DNA of 64,000 bases, taken from Pseudomonas putida. Lineage in GTDB: Bacteria; Pseudomonadota; Gammaproteobacteria; Pseudomonadales; Pseudomonadaceae. Below the pieces are notes generated by a model. It was given only the letters and a program-made list of their open reading frames with translations, did no database searches and was not told the origin of the DNA. The position numbers and the translations under genes are program-made. The stretch lies in NCBI RefSeq assembly GCF_028682635.1, contig NZ_JANHLK010000023.1, positions 1 through 64,000 of the forward strand, in the 5' to 3' direction. This document shows positions 18,087 to 27,034 of this stretch, piece by piece (the first letter of the stretch is position 1; each line of letters starts with the position of its first letter).

Positions 18087-19913
18087 ATGATAAGAAAACG
18101 CTCGGCCACAGCCACAGTCCGCCAACGACTGACCCGGCCTGGCCACCCCCGCCCGCAACCCCTTGCGCTGGCTATCCTTGCCGTACTGGCGGGGCCTGCA
18201 TCCGCGACCACCTTCGAGATCAACGAAGACTGGAGCCTGTCGACCAAGACTGCCCTGAGCCTGGGCAGCAGCTGGTCGACGCAAAACCCCGACAAGAGCC
18301 TCATGACCCGCGCCAACGCCTTTCGGGCCCAGGGGGTGCAGGCCAACGGCACCAGCGTCAGCGCCGACGATAACCGGCTGAACTTCGAGAAGGGCGACCC
18401 CATCTCGCAGGTCTTCAAGGGCCTGACCGATTTCAGTCTCGATGGCCAGGGCCAGGGCGCGTTCCTGCGCTTCAAATACTGGTACGACCACGCCTACGAA
18501 ACCCGCCAGGCGCGGTTCAAGGATTTTGACGATTCAGGTTGGGACGACCTGTCGAAGTTCAAGGGCTTCGAGATGCTCGACGCCTATGTCTGGAAGGACT
18601 TCCAGGTGGCCGAACACCCCCTGAGCGTGAAGGTCGGCAACCAGGTGTTGTCCTGGGGCGAGTCGCTGCTGATCCAGAACGGCATCAATGTGATCAACCC
18701 GCTGGACATCTCGGCCTTCAACCGCCCCGGGGTGGAAATCAAGGAAGGCCAGTTGCCGGTGGAAATGGTCTCCTTCAGTTTCGGCCTGACCGATACCACC
18801 AACCTCGAAGGCTTCTACCAGTACAACTGGAGGCCCAGCGTGTTCGATGGTTGCGGCACGTTTTTCGCTGCCAGCGACGTGATCCAGAAGGGCTGCGGGC
18901 CGTTGTACCTGAGCCAGACCCTGACCGACCAGCAGATGCAGGCCGCCGGTTTGTACGCCACCTCCCGGGGCAATGAATCAGCGTCGGACAACGGCCAGTT
19001 CGGTTTCGCCCTGCGCCAGATGATCCCGGCGCTGAACGATGCCGAAGCGGCGATCTACTTCATCAATTATCACTCGCGGCTGCCGTACTTCACCCTCGAC
19101 GCGAAGAACATCGGTGCGCGGGGGACATTCCCCGGCGGCATCCAGGCGCCGAGTTATGCGGCGGCGTTTCCGGAGGACATTCGCCTGTACGGCATCAGCC
19201 TCAACGGCGTCGAACCGATCAGCGGGATTTCCCTGGCCGGCGAGGTGAGCTATCGGCCGAACATGCCGCTGTCGATCAACGCGCCGGACGTCAATGTCGC
19301 GGTGATTTCCGGTGCGGCAGGCAGTTCCTGGGTGGAGTTGCCAGCCGGGTTCAACGTCAACCGAGGCGATCGTTTTGACGCGTGGGAGCGCAAAGGCGTG
19401 TGGCAGATGACCGCTTCGGCGACCCAGGCCATCGATAACGTGCTGGGTGCCACGCGCCTGAACCTGTTCGGCGAGGCCGGCGTGGTGCACATCGACGACC
19501 TCGGTGATGAGCGCCTGGGTCGCAGCGCCGCGTTCGGTCGCAGCTCGACGCGCAACGGCACACCGTGCAACACCGTGGCCTCGGGTGTGACCAACCAGTA
19601 CTGCACCGACAAGGGCTTTGCCACCGACTGGTCGTGGGGCTATCGCCTGCGCGCGAGCCTGGAATACAGCGACGTGCTGCCCGGCATCAACCTGATCCCG
19701 GCACTCAACTGGCGGCATGACGTCGAGGGGTATTCCTACGATCCGCAAGGGCCGTTCCAGGAAGGCCAGCAAGCCCTGGGCGTGAGCCTGACCGGCGTCT
19801 ACATGAACGATTACAGCGTGGAACTGGCCTACAACGCCTTCTTCGGTTCCAACGACTACAGCACCCTCGACGACCGCGACTTCGCATCCGTCAGCTTCAA
19901 GGCAGACTTCTAA
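18087..19913 (+). CDS. DUF1302 outer-membrane protein
   Basis: 608 residues with a long signal sequence (cut near GPASA, residue about 38) and a beta-rich body ending in aromatic residues (YSTLDDRDFASVSFKADF), as expected of an outer-membrane beta-barrel. Features such as FEINEDWSLSTKTALSLG and the length fit the DUF1302 family. These are nearly always followed by a DUF1329 gene, as here 11 bases downstream. Proposed roles for the pair are export or uptake of hydrophobic compounds; the substrate is unknown. GGAG stands eight bases before ATG 18087, which is why the ATG at 18051 was not used. Confidence 0.85.
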   Translation: MIRKRSATATVRQRLTRPGHPRPQPLALAILAVLAGPASATTFEINEDWSLSTKTALSLGSSWSTQNPDKSLMTRANAFRAQGVQANGTSVSADDNRLNFEKGDPISQVFKGLTDFSLDGQGQGAFLRFKYWYDHAYETRQARFKDFDDSGWDDLSKFKGFEMLDAYVWKDFQVAEHPLSVKVGNQVLSWGESLLIQNGINVINPLDISAFNRPGVEIKEGQLPVEMVSFSFGLTDTTNLEGFYQYNWRPSVFDGCGTFFAASDVIQKGCGPLYLSQTLTDQQMQAAGLYATSRGNESASDNGQFGFALRQMIPALNDAEAAIYFINYHSRLPYFTLDAKNIGARGTFPGGIQAPSYAAAFPEDIRLYGISLNGVEPISGISLAGEVSYRPNMPLSINAPDVNVAVISGAAGSSWVELPAGFNVNRGDRFDAWERKGVWQMTASATQAIDNVLGATRLNLFGEAGVVHIDDLGDERLGRSAAFGRSSTRNGTPCNTVASGVTNQYCTDKGFATDWSWGYRLRASLEYSDVLPGINLIPALNWRHDVEGYSYDPQGPFQEGQQALGVSLTGVYMNDYSVELAYNAFFGSNDYSTLDDRDFASVSFKADF

Positions 19914-19924
19914 GGAGAACCGTT

Positions 19925-21262
19925 ATGCGTATGCAATTGTGCGTGCTGGCCCTGGCCTGCAGCGTCGGCCTGGCCCAGGCCAAAGGCACCGATTCGGCTG
20001 CCCTGGGCAAAAACCTGACGCCCATGGGCTCGGAAATGGCGGCCAATGCCGACGGCAGTATTCCGGCCTGGAGCGGTGGCCTGGCGAGCAACGCCGGGAC
20101 GGTCGACAGCAAGGGCGGCTACAGCGATCCCTACGCCGCCGAAAAGCCGTTGTTCACCATCACCGCGCAGAACCTGGCGCAGTACCAGAAGTTTCTCAGC
20201 CCCGGGCAAATCGCCTTGTTCAAGCGCTTTCCCGACAGCTACAAGATGAACATCTACCCCAGCCATCGCAGCGCCAACCTGCCCAAGGAAGTGCTGGCGG
20301 CCAGCCGCGACAACGTCGCCAAAACCAGCATGGCCGACGGCGGCAATGGCTTGCACGACTATGCGCGGGGCATTCCGTTTCCGCTGCCCACCGAAGGCCT
20401 GGAGGTGATGTGGAACCACATGACCCGTTATCGCGGCGGCAGCTACGAGCGCATCAGCAGCGCCGCACTGGTGCGTGAAAACGGCGCCACCAGCTACGTG
20501 CGCAACCAGTCGCTGATCAACTTCGCCGACACCGTGGGGGGTCTGGAATCGGGCTCGAACATTCTGTTCATGTTCAAGAGCCGGGTGCTGGAACCGGCGC
20601 GCCTGTCCGGTGAAGCGGTGCTGGTGCATGAACCGATCGACCAGGTGGCCGAGCCGCGTTCGGCGTGGCAATACCTGCCGGGCCAGCGCCGTGTGCGTCG
20701 CGCGCCGATGATCGCCTACGACAACAGTGCCCGCTACAGCAACGGCCTGATCACCGCAGACAACATCGACGGCTACAACGGCGCGCCGGATCGTTTCGAC
20801 TGGAAGCTGGTGGGCAAGCAGGAGCTGTTCATCCCTTACAACAGCTACAAGATCGGCAGCCGTGACCTCAAGTACGACGATGTGATCAAGCCCAACCACG
20901 TCAACCAGGACCTGGCCCGCTACGAGAAGCATCGGGTGTGGGTGGTGGAGGCCACGCTCAAGCCGGGCGCCCGGCACATCTACGCCAAGCGCCGGTTCTA
21001 CGTGGACGAGGACAGTTGGCAGATCGCCCAGTCGGACCAGTACGACAGTCGCGGCGAGCTGTGGCGCAGCGGTGAGCTGCATGCGATCCAGCAGTACGAC
21101 CACGGCTTCACCTACAACGTGCTGGAAACTTCCTATGACCTGATCTCCGGGCGCTATTACGCCGGTGGCCTGGCCAACGAAGAAACCGAACCGATGCGCG
21201 TCGGCTTCGCTGCCAAGACCGACGACTACACCCCGTCGGATCTGCGCCGCTGGGCCAAATAA
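19925..21262 (+). CDS. DUF1329 periplasmic protein
   Basis: 445 residues with a signal peptide (MRMQLCVLALACSVGLAQA) and the DUF1329 pattern: LGKNLTPMGSEMAANADGSIP near the start, PAWSGG, RRAPMIAYDN and KRRFYVDEDSWQ. The fold resembles LolA/LolB lipid carriers and the protein is thought to act with the DUF1302 barrel. AAGGAG precedes the ATG. A REP pair follows, then the two DUF1254 genes. Confidence 0.87.
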   Translation: MRMQLCVLALACSVGLAQAKGTDSAALGKNLTPMGSEMAANADGSIPAWSGGLASNAGTVDSKGGYSDPYAAEKPLFTITAQNLAQYQKFLSPGQIALFKRFPDSYKMNIYPSHRSANLPKEVLAASRDNVAKTSMADGGNGLHDYARGIPFPLPTEGLEVMWNHMTRYRGGSYERISSAALVRENGATSYVRNQSLINFADTVGGLESGSNILFMFKSRVLEPARLSGEAVLVHEPIDQVAEPRSAWQYLPGQRRVRRAPMIAYDNSARYSNGLITADNIDGYNGAPDRFDWKLVGKQELFIPYNSYKIGSRDLKYDDVIKPNHVNQDLARYEKHRVWVVEATLKPGARHIYAKRRFYVDEDSWQIAQSDQYDSRGELWRSGELHAIQQYDHGFTYNVLETSYDLISGRYYAGGLANEETEPMRVGFAAKTDDYTPSDLRRWAK

Positions 21263-21283
21263 CCCGAAGTCACCGCAAACCCA

Positions 21284-21376
21284 ATGTGGGAGCGGGCTTG
21301 CTCGCGAAGAGGGAGTGTCAGTCGACTGCGATGTTGTCTGACACACCGATTTCGCGAGCAAGCCCGCTCCCACAAG
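21284..21376. repeat. REP pair with GGGAGCGGGCTTGCTCGCGA arms
   Basis: Two inverted arms enclose about 45 bases, between the DUF1329 stop and the next gene. It differs in sequence from the GCTGGCTTGCCAG family at the window start. Confidence 0.85.
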
Positions 21377-21417
21377 GGAATGGTGTTTGCTGTCGTTTAT
21401 CTGCAAGGAGACCTACC

Positions 21418-22767
21418 GTGCGCCACTGGATATCCGCACTCGCCCTGGGCGCAAGCCTGGGCACCGTTCACGCTGCGATCCTCGATCAACCGCAGGCCAA
21501 GGCGCTGGCGCAGGAGGCTTATGTGTTTGCCTTCGCCACCGTCGAGCACGACAAGGTGCTCAGCGCCATCGCCGCCAAACTGCCGTTCAACCGGCTCTAC
21601 AGCGAGCCGCGCCTGCTCGGCCCGCAGGACAACAAAGTGGTGTCGCCCAACAACGACACCTTCTATTCCCGCGCCTTGCTCGACCTGCGCGGCGAACCGC
21701 AGGTGCTGCAAGTGCCGGCGGTGCAGGGGCGCTACTACAGTTTTCAGTTGATCGACATGCGCACCGACAACCTCGACTACATCGGCACCCGCGCCACCGG
21801 CAACCAGGCCGGGCGCTACCTGATCGCGGGGCCGGACTGGCAGGGCGATGTGCCGGCCGGTTTCAGCGGCGTAATTCGCTCGCCGAGTCGCCTCGTATTT
21901 TTGCTCGGGCGCACCGAAGTCAAGGGCGAGGCCGACCAGCAAGAGGCAGCAAAAGTGCTGACCGGTTATGCCTTGCAGCCGCTTTCAAAAGTGATCGCCG
22001 CAAACGCTCCCGAGGTGCTGCCAGCGCTGCAACTGCCGGCTTATCAGGACAGCAAGCAAGGTCCGGCCGCTGCTCTGTTCAACACCTTCAATGCCCTGGC
22101 GCCATTGCACCGATGGACCGCCCGCGAACAGGAAAAACTCGCGCGCTTTGCCGCCATCGGCATCGTGCCCGGTGCGGCGTTCGAGGCGCCGGCAGGACTC
22201 GGCGCAGCGATCGCCCAAGGCGCCGAAGCCGGCCGCGAACAGGTGCGCGCCGCGTCCAGCCAGCTCTCGGTAGAGCAACAAGGCTGGTTTCGCTCACCGA
22301 CCAACGTCGGCAAATTCGGTGACGACGACCTGACCCGGGCGGCGGTGGCCTGGCGCTACATCTACGCCAACGATGCCGTGGAAGCGGTGTACCCGATGGC
22401 GCTGCACGATGTGCAAGGCCAGGTACTGGACGGCCGCCATGTCTATCGCCTGCATTTCCCGGCCGGGCAATTGCCGCCGGTGAATGCCTTCTGGTCGCTG
22501 ACCTTGTATGACGGCAAGACCCAGTTGCTCGCAGCCAATGCGATCCAGCGTTACGCCCTGGGCGATCGCAGCCCCGACCTGCGCCATGACGCCGATGGCG
22601 GATTGACCCTGCTCCTGCAAACCCACGCACCTGAGGCGGCGCAGCAGGGCAACTGGCTACCGACGCCGGAAGGTCCGTTCAATTTGCTGTTGCGCCTGTA
22701 CCTGCCCAAGGCCGGAGCGCTCGATGGCAGTTATCACTTACCCACCATCGTGAGGGTCGAGCCATGA
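21418..22767 (+). CDS. DUF1254/DUF1214 protein, secreted
   Basis: 449 residues. A GTG at 21418 is taken as start because AAGGAG lies seven bases upstream and the product begins with a signal peptide (VRHWISALALGASLGTVHA); the ATG at 21286 falls inside the REP repeat and gives a meaningless leader. The N-terminal DUF1254 part (QEAYVFAFATVEHDKV, NNDTFYSRALLDLR, QVLQVPAVQGRYYSFQLID) is followed by the DUF1214 part (FWSLTLYDGKTQLLAAN, DRSPDLRHDADGGLTLLLQ). The biochemical role of this family is unsettled. Its last four bases overlap the next gene (ATGA). Confidence 0.85.
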   Translation: MRHWISALALGASLGTVHAAILDQPQAKALAQEAYVFAFATVEHDKVLSAIAAKLPFNRLYSEPRLLGPQDNKVVSPNNDTFYSRALLDLRGEPQVLQVPAVQGRYYSFQLIDMRTDNLDYIGTRATGNQAGRYLIAGPDWQGDVPAGFSGVIRSPSRLVFLLGRTEVKGEADQQEAAKVLTGYALQPLSKVIAANAPEVLPALQLPAYQDSKQGPAAALFNTFNALAPLHRWTAREQEKLARFAAIGIVPGAAFEAPAGLGAAIAQGAEAGREQVRAASSQLSVEQQGWFRSPTNVGKFGDDDLTRAAVAWRYIYANDAVEAVYPMALHDVQGQVLDGRHVYRLHFPAGQLPPVNAFWSLTLYDGKTQLLAANAIQRYALGDRSPDLRHDADGGLTLLLQTHAPEAAQQGNWLPTPEGPFNLLLRLYLPKAGALDGSYHLPTIVRVEP

Positions 22768-24149
22768 ACGGGATCTTCACCCGTCGCCGTTTGTTGGGCT
22801 GCATGGGCGTACTGGGCGGCAGCCTGATGTTGCCACGGGGACTGTTCGCCGCCGATTCCGAGGACCTGCGGGGCATTGCCCGGGAGGCGTGGATCTACGC
22901 CTACCCGATGCTCATGCACTACCAGACGCTGGAAAAACAACTGCTAAACCCCGCGGCGCCGGAGTACGTCGGCGGCTTCAATCGCTTCCGTCACTACAGC
23001 GAGCTGTACACGCCGAACAACCGCGAAATCGTCACCCCGAACAACGACACGCCTTATTCCTGGACCTGGCTCGACCTGCGTAGCGAACCGCAGGTGTTGA
23101 GCGTGCCGGCGGTCGCCGACAACCGCTACTACGTGCATCAGTTGGTCGACCAGTACACCCACAATTTTGCCTATGTCGGCGTGCTCAGCACCGGTCGCGG
23201 GGCAGGGGACTACCTGATCGCCGGGCCGGATTGGCAGGGGCCGACACCGGCCGGGATCAAGGCGGTGCTGCGCAGCGAAACCGCGATCGTCATGGTGCTC
23301 GGGCGCACCGGGCTGCGAAGCGCCGACGACTTGCCCGAGGTGCGCGCGTTGCAAAAGCAGTATCGATTGCGCGCCTTGCACGAATACACCGGCGGACCCT
23401 CGCCCGCTGTGGCGCCGGCGATTGTCTGGCCGGCGTGGGACAGTAAAACCGGGTTGGGACCGGACTTTATCGCGGTGCTCAATCACCTCCTTACGCTGTG
23501 CCCGAAGCAACCGTCCGAACAGGCTTTGCGCGCACGTTTCGCGCGGATCGGCATCGTGCCCGGCCAGGGTTTTGATCTCTCGGTCTTAGCCGCGGATGAG
23601 CGTCAGGCACTGATCGCCGGCATCCAGGATGCCCAGGCTCAACTGCAAGCGGCAGTGGCGCGGGTGCGTAGCACTGTCGGCCTGTTTGGCAACCGCGAGG
23701 CGATGCGGGGCAATTACCTCAACCGCGCCGTCGCGGCCCATGTCGGCATCTACGGCAACAGTGTCGAAGAGGCGTTCTATACCGGCACCCGCCAGGACAG
23801 TCAGGGGCAGCCATTGCAGGGTGGGCGGCGTTATCGACTGCGTTTCGCGCCGGGGCAACTGCCACCGGCCAGCGAGTTCTGGTCGTTGACATTGTACGAC
23901 TTGCCGGACCGGCAGTTGGTGGCCAATCCGATCGATCGTTATTGCTTGAGCAGTCGGGATCGCTTGCAGGTGGATGGCGATGGTGGGTTGACGTTGTTGA
24001 TGCAGACCTCAGCCCCGCAGGAACAGAGCAACTGGTTGCCGACGCCGGCGAGTGGGGCGTTTACCCTGGTCCTGCGGTTGTACGGGCCTGAGCGGCAGGT
24101 GATCGAGCAGCAGTGGCAGATGCCTGTGGTTGCAGCGGTTTCTGTATAA
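22764..24149 (+). CDS. DUF1254/DUF1214 protein, second copy, Tat-type signal
   Basis: 461 residues, paralogous to the preceding gene (NNDTPYSWTWLDLRSEPQVLSVP, FWSLTLYDLPDRQLVANP, LQVDGDGGLTLLMQ, each shortened). The N terminus TRRRLLGCMGVLGGSLMLPRG resembles a twin-arginine signal, unlike the Sec-type leader of its partner. The ATGA overlap shows translational coupling, so the two probably act together. A tail-to-tail REP pair follows. Confidence 0.85.
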   Translation: MNGIFTRRRLLGCMGVLGGSLMLPRGLFAADSEDLRGIAREAWIYAYPMLMHYQTLEKQLLNPAAPEYVGGFNRFRHYSELYTPNNREIVTPNNDTPYSWTWLDLRSEPQVLSVPAVADNRYYVHQLVDQYTHNFAYVGVLSTGRGAGDYLIAGPDWQGPTPAGIKAVLRSETAIVMVLGRTGLRSADDLPEVRALQKQYRLRALHEYTGGPSPAVAPAIVWPAWDSKTGLGPDFIAVLNHLLTLCPKQPSEQALRARFARIGIVPGQGFDLSVLAADERQALIAGIQDAQAQLQAAVARVRSTVGLFGNREAMRGNYLNRAVAAHVGIYGNSVEEAFYTGTRQDSQGQPLQGGRRYRLRFAPGQLPPASEFWSLTLYDLPDRQLVANPIDRYCLSSRDRLQVDGDGGLTLLMQTSAPQEQSNWLPTPASGAFTLVLRLYGPERQVIEQQWQMPVVAAVSV

Positions 24150-24162
24150 TCCGATAGACCGC

Positions 24163-24241
24163 TTTCGCGAGCAAGCCCGCTCCCACATTGGACCTGTTTC
24201 ATTCACCGGATCGTGTGTGGGAGCGGGCTTGCTCGCGAAGG
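24163..24241. repeat. REP pair, arms facing outwards
   Basis: TTCGCGAGCAAGCCCGCTCC at 24164 and its complement at 24215-24240 lie between two convergent genes. The order is reversed relative to the pair at 21284-21376. Confidence 0.8.
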
Positions 24242-24253
24242 GCGCGACGCGGT

Positions 24254-26227
24254 TTACGGCGTAACGATATTGAACTGCGGCCCAAAGGTGTCGAGGCTGC
24301 CCATCAACTCCCCAAGCTTCTTGCCATTCCCTTGCAACTTGACCAGGCCCTTCTGTATCGCTGTCGGGAAATCCAGCTGCTTGAGGCTGATCTGTTCAAG
24401 CGTCGCCTTGCTCATGCTGACCCCGGCATCGGCCTCAGGGTTGAGCCCAGTGCGGTGGGTGAGTACGCCATTGCGCAGGGTCAGGTTGAAGTCCCTGTTC
24501 GGTTCTTCGAAGCTCCAGTTCACCGTCATGTCATGGCCGACGGCCTTGTCGCTGTCCAGGCGAATCGCCAGGAAGTCGAAGAACATTTCCGGGGTCATCG
24601 CGCGCACCATGTCCACCGACACCGAGGTGCCGGCATGTTGCGGCACGCCATTGCGCAGCTCCATCGCCCCGGTCAGGTACATGTTGCGCCAGGTGGCGTT
24701 TTCGCTCTGATAACCCAGTTGCTCCAGGGACTCGGCCTGCGCCTTGCGCGCGTCGCCGTTGTCCGGCTCGCTGAACAGCAACTGATTGCCCAATTGCGCG
24801 GCCCAGCGGTAGTCACCCTTTGCCATGGCGGCGCGCATCTTCTCCAGCACGGCCGCGCCGCCACCCATGGCCTCGACGCTGCGCTTGGCTGTCTCCACCG
24901 GCGGTAGCGGATTGAGGTTGGCCGGGTTGCCGTCGTAGAACCCCAGGTAGCGCTGGTACACCGCCCGTACGTTGAAACTCAGGGAGCCGTAGTAACCACG
25001 GGTGTACCACTTCTGGTCCAGCGTCCCCGGCAATTTCTTGATGGCGTCGGCGACTTCCAGCGGCGTCAGGCCCTGGTTCAGCAGGTGCAGGGTGCGGTCG
25101 TTGAGGAAGGCGTACATGTCGCGCTGGTCGGCCAGGAAGGTGCGAATCCGCTCGCCGCCCCAGGTCGGCCAGTTATGCTGGGCGAACAGCACGTCGCTCT
25201 TGTCGCCGTAACGTGCCAGGCTGCTGTCCAGGTACTGCGCCCAGGCCTTGGCGTCACGCACTTGCGCACCGCGCGGGGTGAGGATGTTGTGCATCATTTG
25301 CGTGGCATTTTCCGCCATGCACAGGGCACGCAACTGTGGCAGGTAGAGGTTCATTTCCGCCGGGGCTTCGGTGCCCGGGGTCAATTGGAACTCCACGTCC
25401 AGACCGGCAATGGTGCGGGTTTCCAGTTCTTTTTCGATCAGGTCGGTGGGCGGGATCAGGGTGATGGTGCCACCGCTTGGCGTGCTCTTGCCCAGACCAG
25501 CGTCCACCTGGCCTCGTTCGCCACGGGGCAGCAGGCTGCCGAACTGGTATTGCGCCCGGCGGCTCATGGCGTTGCCGGCGAACACGTTCTCGCTCATCAC
25601 GTGTTCCATGAACCCGGTCGGCGCGAACACCTTGACCTTGCCGGCCTTGACGTCGGCCTCGTCGATCACCCCGCGCACGCCGCCGAAGTGGTCGACGTGG
25701 GTGTGGCTGTAGATCACCGCCACCACGGGTTTGCGCGGGCGATTCCGGTAATACAGGTCGAGTGCCGCCTTGGCGGTTTCGGCCATGGTCAGCGGGTCGA
25801 TGATGATCAGCCCGTCGTCACCTTCGATGATGGTCATGTTGGCCAGATCCAGGCCGCGCACCTGATACAGCCGTGGGCTGACTTCGAACAACCCGGCATG
25901 GGCACTGAGCTGGGCCAGGCGCCAGAGGCTCGGGTTGACCGAGTCGGGGGCCTGGTCCTTGAGCAGGAAGTCATAGGCCTGGACGTCCCAGATGACCTTG
26001 CCGGCCGCGTCCTTGACCTGGCCCTTGAACGGCGCGATCAAGCCCTTGCCGGCCGACTCGAAATCAGTGCGATCGCTGAAGGGCAGTTGTTGCAGCACGG
26101 CGCTGTTGCTGGCGGCAGTTTGCGCGCTGGCCGCCACAGGTGCATCGGCGGCATAAACCGATTGCGCGAGGCACGCAGTGATCAGGCAGGCCAACAGGCC
26201 GCGGGGGCTCAAAGTGAAACGAGGCAT
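24254..26227 (-). CDS. Alkylsulfatase, SdsA1 type
   Basis: 657 residues, secreted (MPRFTLSPRGLLACLITACL..., cut near VYA). The N-terminal metallo-beta-lactamase domain carries the di-zinc motif SHTHVDHFGG; a dimerisation region (KWYTRGYYGSLSFNVRAVYQ) and a C-terminal SCP2-like domain (residues of about 530-655) follow. The architecture is that of Pseudomonas SdsA1, which removes sulfate from alkyl sulfates such as SDS and supplies sulfur or carbon. GGAG seven bases upstream sets the start at 26227. It converges on the DUF1254 genes. Confidence 0.9.
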   Translation of the reverse strand: MPRFTLSPRGLLACLITACLAQSVYAADAPVAASAQTAASNSAVLQQLPFSDRTDFESAGKGLIAPFKGQVKDAAGKVIWDVQAYDFLLKDQAPDSVNPSLWRLAQLSAHAGLFEVSPRLYQVRGLDLANMTIIEGDDGLIIIDPLTMAETAKAALDLYYRNRPRKPVVAVIYSHTHVDHFGGVRGVIDEADVKAGKVKVFAPTGFMEHVMSENVFAGNAMSRRAQYQFGSLLPRGERGQVDAGLGKSTPSGGTITLIPPTDLIEKELETRTIAGLDVEFQLTPGTEAPAEMNLYLPQLRALCMAENATQMMHNILTPRGAQVRDAKAWAQYLDSSLARYGDKSDVLFAQHNWPTWGGERIRTFLADQRDMYAFLNDRTLHLLNQGLTPLEVADAIKKLPGTLDQKWYTRGYYGSLSFNVRAVYQRYLGFYDGNPANLNPLPPVETAKRSVEAMGGGAAVLEKMRAAMAKGDYRWAAQLGNQLLFSEPDNGDARKAQAESLEQLGYQSENATWRNMYLTGAMELRNGVPQHAGTSVSVDMVRAMTPEMFFDFLAIRLDSDKAVGHDMTVNWSFEEPNRDFNLTLRNGVLTHRTGLNPEADAGVSMSKATLEQISLKQLDFPTAIQKGLVKLQGNGKKLGELMGSLDTFGPQFNIVTP

Positions 26228-26364
26228 GGCGTCTCCGTTTTTTATCGTTATGGTTAGACCAGCTTCGAGGGTAGGGCGGTGGCCGGGCAGTGCCACAATC
26301 GGTAACGGACAAAAACCATTCCGGGCCGCTATTCTTGGCCCACGCTCATCGAACGGGTTCTCCC

Positions 26365-27033
26365 ATGCTTGAAGTCCAGGGTGTCTTCAAAAGCTACGCC
26401 ACCCCGCAAGGCCCCTTGCCGGTGTTGCAAGGTGTCGACCTGACCCTCAAACCCGGCAGCAGCCTGGCGTTGATGGGCGAGTCGGGCAGTGGCAAAAGCA
26501 CCTTGCTGCACCTGATCGCCGGGTTGGACAAGGTCGATCGCGGCAGCATCCGCAGCGGTGAACACCGGCTGGAGCAGATGAACGAAGGGCAACTGGCGAG
26601 CTGGCGGCGCAGTGAAATCGGCCTGGTGTTCCAGCAGTTCAACCTGATCGGCAGCTTGCGGGTGGAGGACAACCTGGCGTTTCAGGCGCGCCTTGCCGGC
26701 CGCCATGATCCGCGCTGGCAGGCGCATCTGGTGCAGCGCCTGGGCTTGGGCGATTTGCTGCGGCGCTATCCCGAACAGCTCTCCGGCGGCCAGCAACAAC
26801 GGGTCGCCTTGGGCCGGGCCCTGGCCTCGCAACCGAAGTTGCTGTTGGCCGACGAGCCCACCGGCAGCCTCGATGAAGGCACCAGCGACGAAGTGCTGAA
26901 GTTGCTGCTGGAGCTGCTCGACGACAGTCCGACGACCCTGCTGATGGTCACCCACAGCCCCAGCGTGGCGGCGCGAATGGCCGAAAAGGTGGTGCTGCAC
27001 GGCGGTCGGCTGGCGACTGTGGACGAACGCTGA
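26365..27033 (+). CDS. ABC transporter ATP-binding protein, LolD/MacB-like
   Basis: 222 residues with Walker A GESGSGKS, Q loop FQQFNLI, signature LSGGQQQRVALGRAL, Walker B LLLADEPTGSLD and H-loop His in VTHSP. It belongs to the LolD/MacB branch that works with FtsX-type permeases, and the permease gene starts one base after its stop. The start at 26365 (MLEVQGVFKSY) matches the family; the earlier ATG at 26290 overlaps the promoter of the divergent sulfatase gene. Confidence 0.9.
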   Translation: MLEVQGVFKSYATPQGPLPVLQGVDLTLKPGSSLALMGESGSGKSTLLHLIAGLDKVDRGSIRSGEHRLEQMNEGQLASWRRSEIGLVFQQFNLIGSLRVEDNLAFQARLAGRHDPRWQAHLVQRLGLGDLLRRYPEQLSGGQQQRVALGRALASQPKLLLADEPTGSLDEGTSDEVLKLLLELLDDSPTTLLMVTHSPSVAARMAEKVVLHGGRLATVDER

Positions 27034-27034
27034 G

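Noticed and set aside
21286..21417. N-terminal extension of the first DUF1254 gene from ATG 21286
   Set aside because: That part translates a REP repeat. The GTG at 21418 has AAGGAG and a signal peptide.
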